Assembly: GCA_964517875.1 (NCBI GenBank)
Contig: CAZFEU010000004.1
Span: forward strand, 1-58,278
Direction: 5' to 3'
Source of the DNA: JAJPXC01 sp964517875
Lineage (GTDB): Bacteria; Bacteroidota; Bacteroidia; Bacteroidales; Muribaculaceae
DNA: 58,278 nt
Shown here: in pieces, positions 17,747 to 27,118 of the stretch
Layout: each line of letters starts with the position of its first letter
Numbering within the stretch: position 1 is the first letter of the stretch
Program-made: the position numbers and the translations under genes
Notes under the pieces: generated by a model
The model's database searches: none
What the model saw: the letters and a program-made list of their open reading frames with translations, nothing else
Told to the model about the DNA's origin: nothing

Positions 17747-17943
17747 AAGTTGAGATCAACAATAAGCCTCTGGAACTCTGCGAGCATGCAACACTTGCCG
17801 ACGCACTCACAGCGGCCTCGATACCTCAGCAAGGTATAGCCACCGCAGTCAATGCCAAGGTGATAAAAGCCGACCTCAGAGCTACCACACAGCTCAATGA
17901 TGGCGACAAAATACTGATAATTAAGGCATTCTGCGGAGGATGA
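17743..17943 (+). CDS. thiS: Sulfur carrier protein ThiS
   Basis: 66-residue ubiquitin-fold carrier ending in Gly-Gly (AFCGG), the tail that is adenylated and thiocarboxylated to give sulfur for the thiazole ring. It overlaps thiD and the next gene by 4 bases on each side. The adenylating partner ThiF is not encoded in this operon. Confidence 0.95.
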   Translation: MKVEINNKPLELCEHATLADALTAASIPQQGIATAVNAKVIKADLRATTQLNDGDKILIIKAFCGG

Positions 17944-18512
17944 TAAAAATAGCGATAACTCCTCAGCTTCCCTTAAGCGATGAACGGATTTACGTATCGC
18001 AAGTGCTCGAAGCCGGTTGGGATTGGGTGCACCTACGACACCCCTCCCTATCGGAAGAGGCATTGCGCAAAATCATAGAAACAATCGATCCCAAATATTA
18101 CTCCAGAATAAAATTGCACTCCTACCCTACCCTTGTTGAGAATTACCGGCTCGGCGGTGTGCATCTCAACGCCAGGATGCCAGTTGCCGCATTAGACCCT
18201 GAGCACTACTCCATTTCACGGTCATGTCACTCAGTTGTCGAGCTACTGTCACCTGAAAATGCCGCATTTGATTATGTCACTCTCAGCCCAGTGTACGATT
18301 CAGTATCCAAAGAGGGGTATTGTAGCAATTTTAATGCTGATCAACTTGTCCAAATACCATCCAACCCAAGAGTGATAGCTCTCGGTGGCATAACACCCCA
18401 ACGCATCCCCGAGCTTAGCAATTACAACTTCGCCGGTTATGCCGTTTTAGGATATCTTGCCAATGCATCATCGCCACAACAATTGTCAGAACGCTTATCA
18501 GAATACATTTAA
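17940..18512 (+). CDS. TenI-like paralogue of thiamine phosphate synthase
   Basis: 190-residue TIM-barrel protein related to ThiE. The usual ThiE nucleotide and Mg sites are changed: LNDH at the equivalent place reads LHSY, and the GPxxxTxTK loop reads SPVYDSVSK. The His in SCHS is kept, as in TenI thiazole tautomerase, which aromatises the ThiG product. With a complete ThiE encoded next, a tautomerase role is a reasonable inference; a second ThiE is less likely. It starts in a 4-base overlap with thiS. Confidence 0.75.
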   Translation: MIKIAITPQLPLSDERIYVSQVLEAGWDWVHLRHPSLSEEALRKIIETIDPKYYSRIKLHSYPTLVENYRLGGVHLNARMPVAALDPEHYSISRSCHSVVELLSPENAAFDYVTLSPVYDSVSKEGYCSNFNADQLVQIPSNPRVIALGGITPQRIPELSNYNFAGYAVLGYLANASSPQQLSERLSEYI

Positions 18513-18517
18513 ACACT

Positions 18518-19135
18518 ATGTTACAATATATTACTAATCAATCAGAGAAATATTCAATTCCAGAGCAGGCACAAATGGTGCTTGAGGGAGGTTGCCGCTG
18601 GATACAACTGCGCATGAAAGAATCCCCAATCGAGGAAATTCGCGCAGTGGCTATGGAATTGATACCGCTGTGCAAAGAATATGAAGCATTTCTGGTGCTC
18701 AACGACCACGTGGAGCTCACCAACGAGCTGCATATTCATGGAGTACACTTAGGCCAACACGACATGCCCCCTATGGAAGCTCGCGAAATATTAGGTCCTG
18801 AAGCCATTATAGGTGTCACGGCTAACACAGCCGAACAGATTATCAAGTTCATAGGGATGGATGTCGATTATGTAGGGCTTGGGCCGATGCGATTTACCAC
18901 AACCAAAGCCAATCTTTCACCTGTCATTGGTATTGAAGGCTACCGCGACATCATCAGCACAGTGCGCAAAGCCGGCGTAGAGCTACCGATAGTAGCCATC
19001 GGCGGTATCACACTCGACGATATCCCAGCCATCATGTCGACAGGAGTAAACGGCGTAGCAATGTCAGGAGCGATACTCAACGCCAATGACCCCGTAGAAT
19101 ATACCGCACGTGTACTGGAAGCCCTTAACTCATGA
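18518..19135 (+). CDS. thiE: Thiamine phosphate synthase
   Basis: 205 residues. Joins HMP-PP with thiazole phosphate. The family residues are present: WIQLRMKE, VLNDHVELT, GVHLGQHDMP, YVGLGPMRFTTTKA and VAIGGITLDDI. It follows the TenI-like gene by 5 bases. A 50-base gap separates it from thiG, the largest gap in the operon; I see no terminator there. Confidence 0.95.
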   Translation: MLQYITNQSEKYSIPEQAQMVLEGGCRWIQLRMKESPIEEIRAVAMELIPLCKEYEAFLVLNDHVELTNELHIHGVHLGQHDMPPMEAREILGPEAIIGVTANTAEQIIKFIGMDVDYVGLGPMRFTTTKANLSPVIGIEGYRDIISTVRKAGVELPIVAIGGITLDDIPAIMSTGVNGVAMSGAILNANDPVEYTARVLEALNS

Positions 19136-19185
19136 GTTCCAGCGAAGAATCTAAACGTATCAAAGTATTTATATAGCAATTAAAC

Positions 19186-19956
19186 ATGACTCCTCTTATC
19201 ATTGGCGGGCGAGAGTTCCACTCACGCCTGTTTGTGGGTACCGGGAAGTTCTCATCACCTCAGCTCATGCTCGAGTCAATCATAGCCTCGGGCTCGGAGA
19301 TGATCACCGTAGCGATGAAGCGCATCGACATGCAGCATGAGGAAACCGACCAGATGCTCACCCATATTAACCGCGAACACGTACAATTCCTCCCCAACAC
19401 ATCGGGTGTACGCAACGCCGAAGAAGCAGTTCTTGCCGCCCAACTGGCGCGTGATTGTTTTGGCACCGACTTCTTAAAGCTCGAAATCCACCCCGACCCC
19501 AAATATCTGCTCCCTGACCCGGTGGAAACTCTCAAAGCCACCGAGGCTCTTGCCAAGATGGGTTTCAAGGTGCTACCCTACATTCAGGCCGACCCGGTGC
19601 TGTGCAAACGCCTTGAGGATGTCGGCACAGCAGCAGTGATGCCCTTAGGTGCTCCTATTGGCACAAACAAGGGGCTCAAGACCAAGGAGTTGCTTGAAAT
19701 TATCATTGCTGAGAGCCGAGTGCCTGTAGTAATTGATGCAGGTCTTGGAGCTCCATCACACGCCGCCGAGGCCATGGAGATGGGTGCCGATGCCGTACTG
19801 GTCAACACCGCAATTGCCATAGCCCGAAACCCCGTTGAGATGGCCATTGCATTCCGCGAGGGTGTCATCGCAGGTCGCCGTGCCTATGAAGCCGGCTTAG
19901 GTCGCCAATATTCACACGCACAAGCCACATCACCTCTAACATCTTTTCTTGACTAA
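19186..19956 (+). CDS. thiG: Thiazole synthase
   Basis: 256-residue TIM barrel that builds the thiazole phosphate from deoxyxylulose phosphate, dehydroglycine and ThiS thiocarboxylate. Signatures are SRLFVGTGKF near the start, LKLEIHPDPKYLLPDP, and VIDAGLGAPSHAAEAMEMGADAVL split over residues ~180-205. It is 2 bases from thiC. ThiH in the same operon would supply dehydroglycine from tyrosine. Confidence 0.96.
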   Translation: MTPLIIGGREFHSRLFVGTGKFSSPQLMLESIIASGSEMITVAMKRIDMQHEETDQMLTHINREHVQFLPNTSGVRNAEEAVLAAQLARDCFGTDFLKLEIHPDPKYLLPDPVETLKATEALAKMGFKVLPYIQADPVLCKRLEDVGTAAVMPLGAPIGTNKGLKTKELLEIIIAESRVPVVIDAGLGAPSHAAEAMEMGADAVLVNTAIAIARNPVEMAIAFREGVIAGRRAYEAGLGRQYSHAQATSPLTSFLD

Positions 19957-19958
19957 TC

Positions 19959-21674
19959 ATGCAAATCGACAATATTGACGTTCAGTCTTATCCTGGCTCA
20001 CAAAAAATCTACGTTAACGGAACAATTAACCCGCAAATACGGGTGGGTATGCGTCAAATCAACCTTACTCCAACAGTGAAAATCGGTAAAGACGGCCAAA
20101 AAATCACAACACCCAATGACCCTGTGGTAGTGTACGACACCAGCGGCCCATACACCGATCCAGATTATAAAATCGACATCAATAAGGGATTACCGAGAAT
20201 GCGCGACCAATGGCTCAACGCTGATTCAGACCTTGAGCAACTTCCCGCTATCACAAGCGAATACGGGCGCATGCGTGAGGCCGATAAAAGCCTTGACGCT
20301 ATCAGATTCCCTAATCGTCACGCACCGCGCCGCGCCCGCCAGGGAAAACATATCACTCAAATGGCCAAGGCATTGCAAGGTATCATAACCCCTGAAATGG
20401 AATATGTAGCCATCCGCGAAAATCTCAATAATGCCCAGCTCGGAATACCTACATATATCACCCCTGAGTTTGTGCGCAGCGAAATAGCCGCCGGGCGTGC
20501 CATCATACCAGCAAATATCAACCATCCCGAAGCCGAACCGATGATAATAGGACGTAAATTTGCCGTGAAGCTCAACACCAACATCGGCAATTCAGCCCTA
20601 TCGTCGAGCATTGAGGAGGAAATAAAGAAAGCCGTATGGAGCTGCTATTGGGGAGGTGACACACTGATGGATCTCTCAACCGGCGACAACATACATGAAA
20701 CACGCGAGTGGATTATACGCAACTGCCCTGTACCGGTGGGTACTGTTCCTGTTTACCAAGCCCTTGAAAAAGTTAACGGTCGGGTAGAAGATCTTACGTG
20801 GGAAATCTACCGCGACACACTAATTGAACAAGCCGAACAAGGCGTAGACTACTTTACGATCCATGCCGGAGCCTTAAAAGCACACGCCGAAATGGTAGGA
20901 GAACGCCTCACGGGCATCGTGAGCCGCGGTGGCTCGATTATGACCCGATGGGCAGTGCTGCACAATGAGGAAAATTTCCTCTACACCCACTTCGATGAAA
21001 TTTGCGAGATTCTCGAGCAGTACGATGTAGCAGTTTCACTTGGCGACGGCCTTCGTCCGGGATCAATACATGATGCCAACGACCGCTCACAATTCCTCGA
21101 GCTTGATGTGCTCGGACAACTCACCCAGATTGCATGGCGTCATAACGTGCAGGTACTGATCGAGGGCCCTGGACACGTACCCATGCACAAAATCGAAGAG
21201 AATATGGATCGCCAGATTCGTAAATGCGCTGAGGCGCCATTTTATACCCTCGGTCCGCTCGTCACTGACATTGCCCCCGGCTACGACCATATTACTTCGG
21301 CTATCGGCGCTGCCCGGATTGCTTGGCTCGGCACCGCAATGATTTGCTACGTTACGCCCAAGGAACACCTTGCGCTTCCTGAGCTCGAAGATGTAAGAGT
21401 GGGTGTGATAACATATAAGATCGCAGCCCACGCAGCCGACATAGCCAAGCGGCTACCCGGAGCTGAGGTGCGCGATGATGCCATGTCGAAAGCGCGATTT
21501 GAGTTCAGGTGGAGAGATCAGTTCAACCTGTCGCTCGACCCTGAGCGCGCCAAGTCCTACTACGTGACATCTCAAGAACATGACGAGCATTACTGCACCA
21601 TGTGCGGCCCTAACTTCTGCGCCATGCGTATCTCACAAAACCTAATCAACGACTGCGACAAGCATGTTTTCTGA
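19959..21674 (+). CDS. thiC: Phosphomethylpyrimidine synthase
   Basis: 571-residue radical SAM enzyme that turns aminoimidazole ribotide into HMP-P. The C-terminal iron-sulfur motif CX2CX4C is Cys546, Cys549 and Cys554 in CTMCGPNFC. Other marks are GTVPVYQA, the GDGLRPGS loop and EGPGHVPMH. Length is normal for the short bacterial form. It overlaps thiH by 11 bases. Confidence 0.96.
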   Translation: MQIDNIDVQSYPGSQKIYVNGTINPQIRVGMRQINLTPTVKIGKDGQKITTPNDPVVVYDTSGPYTDPDYKIDINKGLPRMRDQWLNADSDLEQLPAITSEYGRMREADKSLDAIRFPNRHAPRRARQGKHITQMAKALQGIITPEMEYVAIRENLNNAQLGIPTYITPEFVRSEIAAGRAIIPANINHPEAEPMIIGRKFAVKLNTNIGNSALSSSIEEEIKKAVWSCYWGGDTLMDLSTGDNIHETREWIIRNCPVPVGTVPVYQALEKVNGRVEDLTWEIYRDTLIEQAEQGVDYFTIHAGALKAHAEMVGERLTGIVSRGGSIMTRWAVLHNEENFLYTHFDEICEILEQYDVAVSLGDGLRPGSIHDANDRSQFLELDVLGQLTQIAWRHNVQVLIEGPGHVPMHKIEENMDRQIRKCAEAPFYTLGPLVTDIAPGYDHITSAIGAARIAWLGTAMICYVTPKEHLALPELEDVRVGVITYKIAAHAADIAKRLPGAEVRDDAMSKARFEFRWRDQFNLSLDPERAKSYYVTSQEHDEHYCTMCGPNFCAMRISQNLINDCDKHVF

Positions 21675-22773
21675 CGAAATCAGGCAGTATGACTGGGATG
21701 ACACCCTACGCTTCATCCAGTCGCGTAGAGCCCGGGATGTCGAAGATGCTCTCACAGCCGAGCATCCAAGTGTCGAGGATTTCATGGCCCTGATATCACC
21801 GGCGGCCGTCCCTTACATTGAGGATATGGCCAAGCTGTCGCGCGACATCACAATGCGACGGTTTGGAAAGACCATATCACTGTACATCCCAATGTATGTG
21901 TCGAATGCTTGCACCAACCACTGCGTGTATTGCGGCTTCAACCATCATAATCCATTGACACGCACCACACTGAGCATGGAGCAAGTAAAAGCCGAATGTG
22001 AAGCCATACGTCGCCTTGGGCCCTTTGAAAATCTACTGATTGTTTCAGGAGAGTACCCCACGCTCAATGGTGTTGATTATCTTGAGCAAGTGCTCCAAGT
22101 AGCACGCCCGTATTTCAACAACCTCACTATAGAGGTAATGCCCATGAAAGCCACCGACTATGAGCGTCTCACCCACTCAGGTCTCAATGGGGTGGTATGC
22201 TTTCAGGAGACATACAATGCAGCCCGATATGGCGTGTACCATCCACGAGGCATGAAGTCAATATACGAGTGGCGACTTGACGGCTTTGACCGCATGGGAC
22301 AAGCCGGTGTGCATAAAATAGGCATGGGCGTACTCATCGGGCTGGAGGACTGGCGTGCCGACGTGACAATGATGGCACGACATCTGAGCTATCTGCGTCG
22401 CAACTATTGGCGCACCCGCTATTCCATCAATTTTCCCCGTATGTGTCCGGCCGAGGGTGGGTACCAGCCGCGTGTGGTGATGACCGATAAAGAATTGGCT
22501 CAGCTCACATTCGCATTCCGCATCTTCGACAACGATGTGGATATTAGCTACTCAACCCGCGAGCGCCCAGAGTTCAGAGCCAATATGATGAAGCTCGGAG
22601 TTACTTCAATGAGCGCCGGAAGCAAAACGGAGCCCGGAGGATATGTATCCACCCCTGAGGCTCTTGAGCAATTCCACGTGAGCGACGAGCGAACACCACT
22701 CGAAGTGGCTGCTGAAATCACCGCTCTTGGCTACGACCCGGTATGGAAAGACTGGGATATGATTTTTGACTAA
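21664..22773 (+). CDS. thiH: 2-iminoacetate synthase (tyrosine lyase)
   Basis: 369-residue radical SAM enzyme that splits tyrosine to give dehydroglycine for ThiG; its presence marks the anaerobic thiazole route instead of ThiO. The cluster-binding CX3CX2C is Cys83, Cys87 and Cys90 in CTNHCVYCGF. Last gene of the thiamine operon. Its stop codon overlaps the stop of the convergent flippase gene by 4 bases. Confidence 0.95.
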   Translation: MFSDEIRQYDWDDTLRFIQSRRARDVEDALTAEHPSVEDFMALISPAAVPYIEDMAKLSRDITMRRFGKTISLYIPMYVSNACTNHCVYCGFNHHNPLTRTTLSMEQVKAECEAIRRLGPFENLLIVSGEYPTLNGVDYLEQVLQVARPYFNNLTIEVMPMKATDYERLTHSGLNGVVCFQETYNAARYGVYHPRGMKSIYEWRLDGFDRMGQAGVHKIGMGVLIGLEDWRADVTMMARHLSYLRRNYWRTRYSINFPRMCPAEGGYQPRVVMTDKELAQLTFAFRIFDNDVDISYSTRERPEFRANMMKLGVTSMSAGSKTEPGGYVSTPEALEQFHVSDERTPLEVAAEITALGYDPVWKDWDMIFD

Positions 22774-24275
22774 TGTCGGTGAAAACGTCCTAAAATATAC
22801 TCAAGTGCGTCAGCTTGAATTTTAGACTTTGCAATCCAGTTGACACCAACATAAATGGCCAGGCCAAGACATCCTTGGGAGGCAAGAAGCAGCCATGCGT
22901 TATCAATGAGCAACGCCAGTGCCCACATTGCCATCAACGATGCGCCTGTAGTAAGCAAATATGGCGTCATATCAAGCAGAAAGTCAGCCACATTCCTATC
23001 AATAAGGCGTGTGGCTGTTATCATTGTGGCTACCCAGGTGATACCCGCAGCCACAACCTGCCCCCACAGCAATATCTCAATACCATATACCGGATCGCCC
23101 GGAGCTGTCCATCCAATCATAGGCAATGTAATCAGCAATGCCACCAGAGCTACCCCATCGCGCAGCGATTCCATGGCCACTATGAGCTTTGCCCTACCCA
23201 ATGCCAACAAATAGTTGGAATAAAGTGAAGTGAACAGGTAAAACACACCACGAACAAGCAACAATTGAAACAGCACAATTGAAGCATCCCACTTAGAGCC
23301 AAACAGGGCGTGAAATATCGGCGTTGCCATCACTATGCAGAAGCCCATAGCCGGGATTGCAAGATAAGACGTGAAACGTGATGTCTTGGCAGCCACACGT
23401 GCAAAGCGTTCGCGATCGTCCTGCACCTCCGAGAGCAGGGGCAGGAAAGAGGAAGTGAGCACCTGATTGATCGACATAATACCCATCTTGCTCCACTTAT
23501 CCGACTGAGTATAATATCCCAGCGAAACCATGCCTACTCGGTTGCCTATAAAAAAAGAGTAGATATTCTGAAAAAGGGTGTTGAGAAATGATGTGAACAT
23601 CACCCCCGAACCGACCGAAAGAAACGACTTGAGTGATTTCCATGAGAACTGCATCAAAGGCACCCAACGGGTAGACATCCACAAAGAGAGCGACTTCACT
23701 GCTGTAAGCACCAACGTCTGCCAAACCAGTGCCCACGCACCATACCCCATTACTGCCAGCGTGATGCCTACTATAGCACCTGCAGTAAGGCCGATAGCAT
23801 TTGTTGCAGCAATAAGGCGCACATTCATCTGTTTCATCAGGCGGTTGGTCTGCACAATCGCAGTAGCTGAAAGTATAAACGTCACAAACATCACCCTTGA
23901 TAGAGGCACCAGCCTCCTATCTCCCTGAAACCAGTCGGCTATCAGCGGTGCCAAAAACCAGAGTGCCACATACAGCATTGTGGCCATTCCGATATTAAAC
24001 CACATCACCGTTGAGTAATCAAGCCGCGTAGGCGACTTACGCTGAATCAGGGCCGACGAGAAACCACTGTCGACAAACAATGACGCAAAAGCCTGGAATA
24101 CGAGCACAGCACCCACCAAGCCAAAATCTTCCTGACTCAGAAGGCGCGCAAGTATTATGCCGGTTACTCCGTAGAGCACCTGGGTTGCCACACGATCAAT
24201 CAAATTCCATTTTATAGACCGCGCAGTGAGAATCTTAAGATTAGGCTGATTATCACTCACTTTCTTTCTTGCCAA
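22770..24275 (-). CDS. Polysaccharide flippase, WzxC-like (MOP superfamily)
   Basis: 501-residue membrane protein with 12-14 helices, preceded by a soluble basic start. The early segment TGIILARLLSQEDFGLVG and SGFSSALIQRK near residue 75 are typical of WzxC/oligosaccharide flippases that move lipid-linked repeat units across the inner membrane. It is the last gene of a minus-strand run after dusB and the two DUF2807 genes, and overlaps the latter by 23 bases. Confidence 0.85.
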   Translation of the reverse strand: MARKKVSDNQPNLKILTARSIKWNLIDRVATQVLYGVTGIILARLLSQEDFGLVGAVLVFQAFASLFVDSGFSSALIQRKSPTRLDYSTVMWFNIGMATMLYVALWFLAPLIADWFQGDRRLVPLSRVMFVTFILSATAIVQTNRLMKQMNVRLIAATNAIGLTAGAIVGITLAVMGYGAWALVWQTLVLTAVKSLSLWMSTRWVPLMQFSWKSLKSFLSVGSGVMFTSFLNTLFQNIYSFFIGNRVGMVSLGYYTQSDKWSKMGIMSINQVLTSSFLPLLSEVQDDRERFARVAAKTSRFTSYLAIPAMGFCIVMATPIFHALFGSKWDASIVLFQLLLVRGVFYLFTSLYSNYLLALGRAKLIVAMESLRDGVALVALLITLPMIGWTAPGDPVYGIEILLWGQVVAAGITWVATMITATRLIDRNVADFLLDMTPYLLTTGASLMAMWALALLIDNAWLLLASQGCLGLAIYVGVNWIAKSKIQADALEYILGRFHRH

Positions 24276-24987
24276 TCGATGTAAGTGGCACTGCTGTGGA
24301 GCGTGCGAAAGGTTTGGTTGTAATGGATGGCGACCCTCCGTAGTAAATCTTGCCGGGACCTACCGAGCCACCGAGAATGATTAAGTCGTTGGCGGCATCA
24401 CATCCAATAGATCCGGTACCGACAATGCGACACTTCACTTCTTGTGCATGGAGCCCATCAGCCTGGATGGTGCCTGTTCCTATCACGCTGAATTGTGCAT
24501 TCACACACTTGCCATCAATTACAAGCTGACCGTTGCCGGTTTTAATCGCCGCATCTATTCGTGTAGAGTTGACATCGTGAGCCACTATCCTTCCGTTGCC
24601 TATAAGATTGGCCTTGAAAGCCGGGCCAGGAGCCACAGAAAGCACCCTAACCGTTGAGTCTCCGCTATTCTCCACTGCTGTGAGAAAATTGGAGTATACG
24701 GTGATGGTGGGTAGATGATGATAGTCAATACCATCGGTCGAAATCTGCAAATCAAGGCGTCCCTTTTTATTGCTGAACATCAGAACCGAGGCTATGTCGG
24801 GTGTAGTGTTGAACACAGCTTTACCGGCTGAATCGGGCACACATTTATAGTCAACATTCAGACCCTCTATGACCTTGAGCTGAGAGAAGTCCTCGACATC
24901 GAGTTCATAGCGGTTCGTCCCCTCTCCCATTGCCATAAACGCCGATAGGACAATAAAACATATTGACAAAAGAAACCTGATAATCAT
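24253..24987 (-). CDS. DUF2807 (head GIN domain) exported protein
   Basis: 244 residues: signal peptide (MIIRFLLSICFIVLSAFMAM) followed by a right-handed beta-helix-like run of short strands rich in Gly, Asn and Val, with repeated patterns such as GNGRIVAHDV and GTGSIGCDA. This fits the putative auto-transporter adhesin head GIN domain family (DUF2807). It is an exported, probably surface or periplasmic protein of unknown role. A related gene lies 43 bases upstream. Confidence 0.75.
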   Translation of the reverse strand: MIIRFLLSICFIVLSAFMAMGEGTNRYELDVEDFSQLKVIEGLNVDYKCVPDSAGKAVFNTTPDIASVLMFSNKKGRLDLQISTDGIDYHHLPTITVYSNFLTAVENSGDSTVRVLSVAPGPAFKANLIGNGRIVAHDVNSTRIDAAIKTGNGQLVIDGKCVNAQFSVIGTGTIQADGLHAQEVKCRIVGTGSIGCDAANDLIILGGSVGPGKIYYGGSPSITTKPFARSTAVPLTSIGKKESE

Positions 24988-25030
24988 GTGATGAAGATGT
25001 AATTAAATAAGATAAAGAGTTAGATTCCTG

Positions 25031-25864
25031 CTATTTTTTAATTTCGATAACATCGAAATCGACGTTCGATTCCACCTCGCGCGGGTAGCGCCTCATTGTT
25101 ATCTTGCCATTGCCGAGCTGGTTTACGGTAAGCTTACAGGGTGTGGCAGAATGTATGGTACCGTCTCCAGCGAGGTTGGCGGTGAGAGTTTTACACTTAA
25201 GCTGCTCTGTATGTACTGCCGATTCGTTTTTGACATCCACCATCATGTTACGCACTTTGCCCCCCAATGTAATCTGACTCTCGTTCACAGCATTTATCTC
25301 CACATTGGTAGCGCGACAATTCAACACACGAAGCCGTGAATCATTATCGCCGTTGACAGCAATAATGTTAGCGGAGAGTTTTTTGATGCCCATATCCCCG
25401 TCATTAAGAATGAGCATCACGTTTTCGGCTTTCAGTTCCTTGGCGAAAATACCGCTATGCGATTGCTTTGTATCAGAAATCAGCAACACATCGGGGGCAG
25501 TCACAAGATTGCGCGATACAACGACGGCTCTGTCGGAAGCTTCCACCTGTGTTAGCGGTGTATCATAGAGCACGGTAATACGCGTCGCGATGGCATTTGC
25601 CGTAGAATCGGCTGTGATGCGTAGCACTCCGCCCCCAAAGCTCTGTGCCATGATTCGCGGCGCAGAGTTGTCACTTGTATTATAATAGATATAACCACCG
25701 TGGTGGGTATCGTATTTAAGTTCTACCACGGCCGGACCAGATACCACTATATTGTCGAACTGGCGGGCCGCTTTCAAAATAACGCGTTGTGATCCATCAT
25801 TCTGAGCCGCACAACAAGCAATAGTCAAGATGATGAGCGAAAATAGTGTTATATATCGTTTCAT
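25031..25864 (-). CDS. DUF2807 (head GIN domain) exported protein
   Basis: 277 residues with signal peptide (MKRYITLFSLIILTIACCA). Like its neighbour it is made of short repeated beta-strands, with GDGTIHSATPCKLTV and GNGKITMRRYP near the end. The pair probably arose by duplication. It begins 6 bases after the dusB stop, so it is likely read from the dusB transcript. Function is unknown. Confidence 0.72.
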   Translation of the reverse strand: MKRYITLFSLIILTIACCAAQNDGSQRVILKAARQFDNIVVSGPAVVELKYDTHHGGYIYYNTSDNSAPRIMAQSFGGGVLRITADSTANAIATRITVLYDTPLTQVEASDRAVVVSRNLVTAPDVLLISDTKQSHSGIFAKELKAENVMLILNDGDMGIKKLSANIIAVNGDNDSRLRVLNCRATNVEINAVNESQITLGGKVRNMMVDVKNESAVHTEQLKCKTLTANLAGDGTIHSATPCKLTVNQLGNGKITMRRYPREVESNVDFDVIEIKK

Positions 25865-25870
25865 GTTGTA

Positions 25871-26854
25871 TTATAATTCGTTTACAATGTTTTCAATCTG
25901 CGTCAGCAAACTGTCAAGATCGGCATATGTATTGGCCTGCAGCATAGCGATACGCATCGGACGGAAGTTTGGAATACCCTTGAACAACGGAGAAGCTGCA
26001 AGGTGACGGCGTATGTGAAGAATACCCCTATACTCGTCGATTCGATCGATACTTTCACGAATCTGCCTTCGTATAAGTCGAAATTTCTCAGCCACTGTAA
26101 GCTCTATGATTTTCTCACCGAGTGCTGCACCCTTGAGCTCTCGGAATATCCAGGGAGCGCCAATAGTAGCTCGTCCCACCATCACGCCATCCACACCATA
26201 TTTATCGAAGGCATCGCGTACCCCCTGGGCATCGTGTATGTCACCGTTGCCTATCAGTGGGATTGTAAACCTCGGATTATTCTTTACGTCCGCTATCATC
26301 TCCCAGTCAGCCTCACCGGTGTACATCTGCGACCGTGTGCGTCCGTGAACTGTCAATGCTTCTATGCCGCAATCCTGAAGCTGCTCGGCAAGATCGACTA
26401 TGATTTTGGAGTTATGATCCCATCCAAGGCGTGTTTTCACTGTCACCGGCAGCTTTACCGCGTCTACTACCGAACGAGTTATTTCGAGCATCTTGGGTAT
26501 ATCGCGCAGCAATCCGGCACCGGCACCTTTGCCTGCCACCTTCTTCACCGGGCAACCGAAATTGATGTCGAGTATATCAGGGCCGGCCGCTTCCACTATT
26601 TTTGCCGCTTCCACCATCGGCCCTACTTCACGTCCATATATCTGAATAGCTGTAGGGCGTTCTCCAGCATCGATTGTGAGCTTACGTGTGGTTGAGGCTA
26701 TGTTGCGAATCAGGGCATCGGCCGAAACAAATTCAGAATAGGTCATATCCGCCCCTTGCTCCTTGCAGATAAGGCGGAATGAGCGATCGGTGACGTCCTC
26801 CATAGGTGCCAGCATCACCGGGCGCGAGCCCAAGTCGATATCCCTAATCTTCAT
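25871..26854 (-). CDS. dusB: tRNA-dihydrouridine synthase
   Basis: 327 residues from the ATG at 26854 (MKIRDIDLGSRPVMLAPMEDVTD), preferred over the ATG at 26896 because the extra residues are not part of the family. FMN-dependent TIM barrel that reduces uridines in the D-loop of tRNAs. Signatures are APMEDVTDRSFR, DINFGCPVKKV with the catalytic Cys, and VHGRTRSQMYTG. It matches the DusB branch best. Confidence 0.92.
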   Translation of the reverse strand: MKIRDIDLGSRPVMLAPMEDVTDRSFRLICKEQGADMTYSEFVSADALIRNIASTTRKLTIDAGERPTAIQIYGREVGPMVEAAKIVEAAGPDILDINFGCPVKKVAGKGAGAGLLRDIPKMLEITRSVVDAVKLPVTVKTRLGWDHNSKIIVDLAEQLQDCGIEALTVHGRTRSQMYTGEADWEMIADVKNNPRFTIPLIGNGDIHDAQGVRDAFDKYGVDGVMVGRATIGAPWIFRELKGAALGEKIIELTVAEKFRLIRRQIRESIDRIDEYRGILHIRRHLAASPLFKGIPNFRPMRIAMLQANTYADLDSLLTQIENIVNEL

Positions 26855-26991
26855 AACATCAATAATTAATCCACGAAGATAGCAACTTTTAGTCAATTTT
26901 CACCTCAGGCTACCCATAAATCACAACAATCTCACCCAATCAGCCAATTTATCATACTTTCTACACCAATATTGTGAGGGGAGGAGACAAG

Positions 26992-27015
26992 AAAAGGGGA
27001 TGCTCACGCACCCCC
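26992..27015 (-). terminator. Hairpin with GUGA loop and T-run
   Basis: On the minus strand GGGGGTGC (27015-27008), loop GTGA, GCATCCCC (27003-26996), then TTTT. It lies about 100 bases after luxS and 140 before dusB. It may end the luxS message or a short RNA of its own (see findings). Confidence 0.65.
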
Positions 27016-27118
27016 AGAACCATTTCAATAGCGTTCTTCGTATAATTATCTTTATCTGGTACAAAGATACACGCTTTAAAGAGTGCAGGAAATACCCAAA
27101 ATTGAGTAAGCAAATGCA

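Noticed and set aside
18538..18748. Antisense ORFs within thiE, and many similar frames inside other long genes
   Set aside because: They lie wholly within strongly supported genes on the other strand and have no recognisable features of their own.
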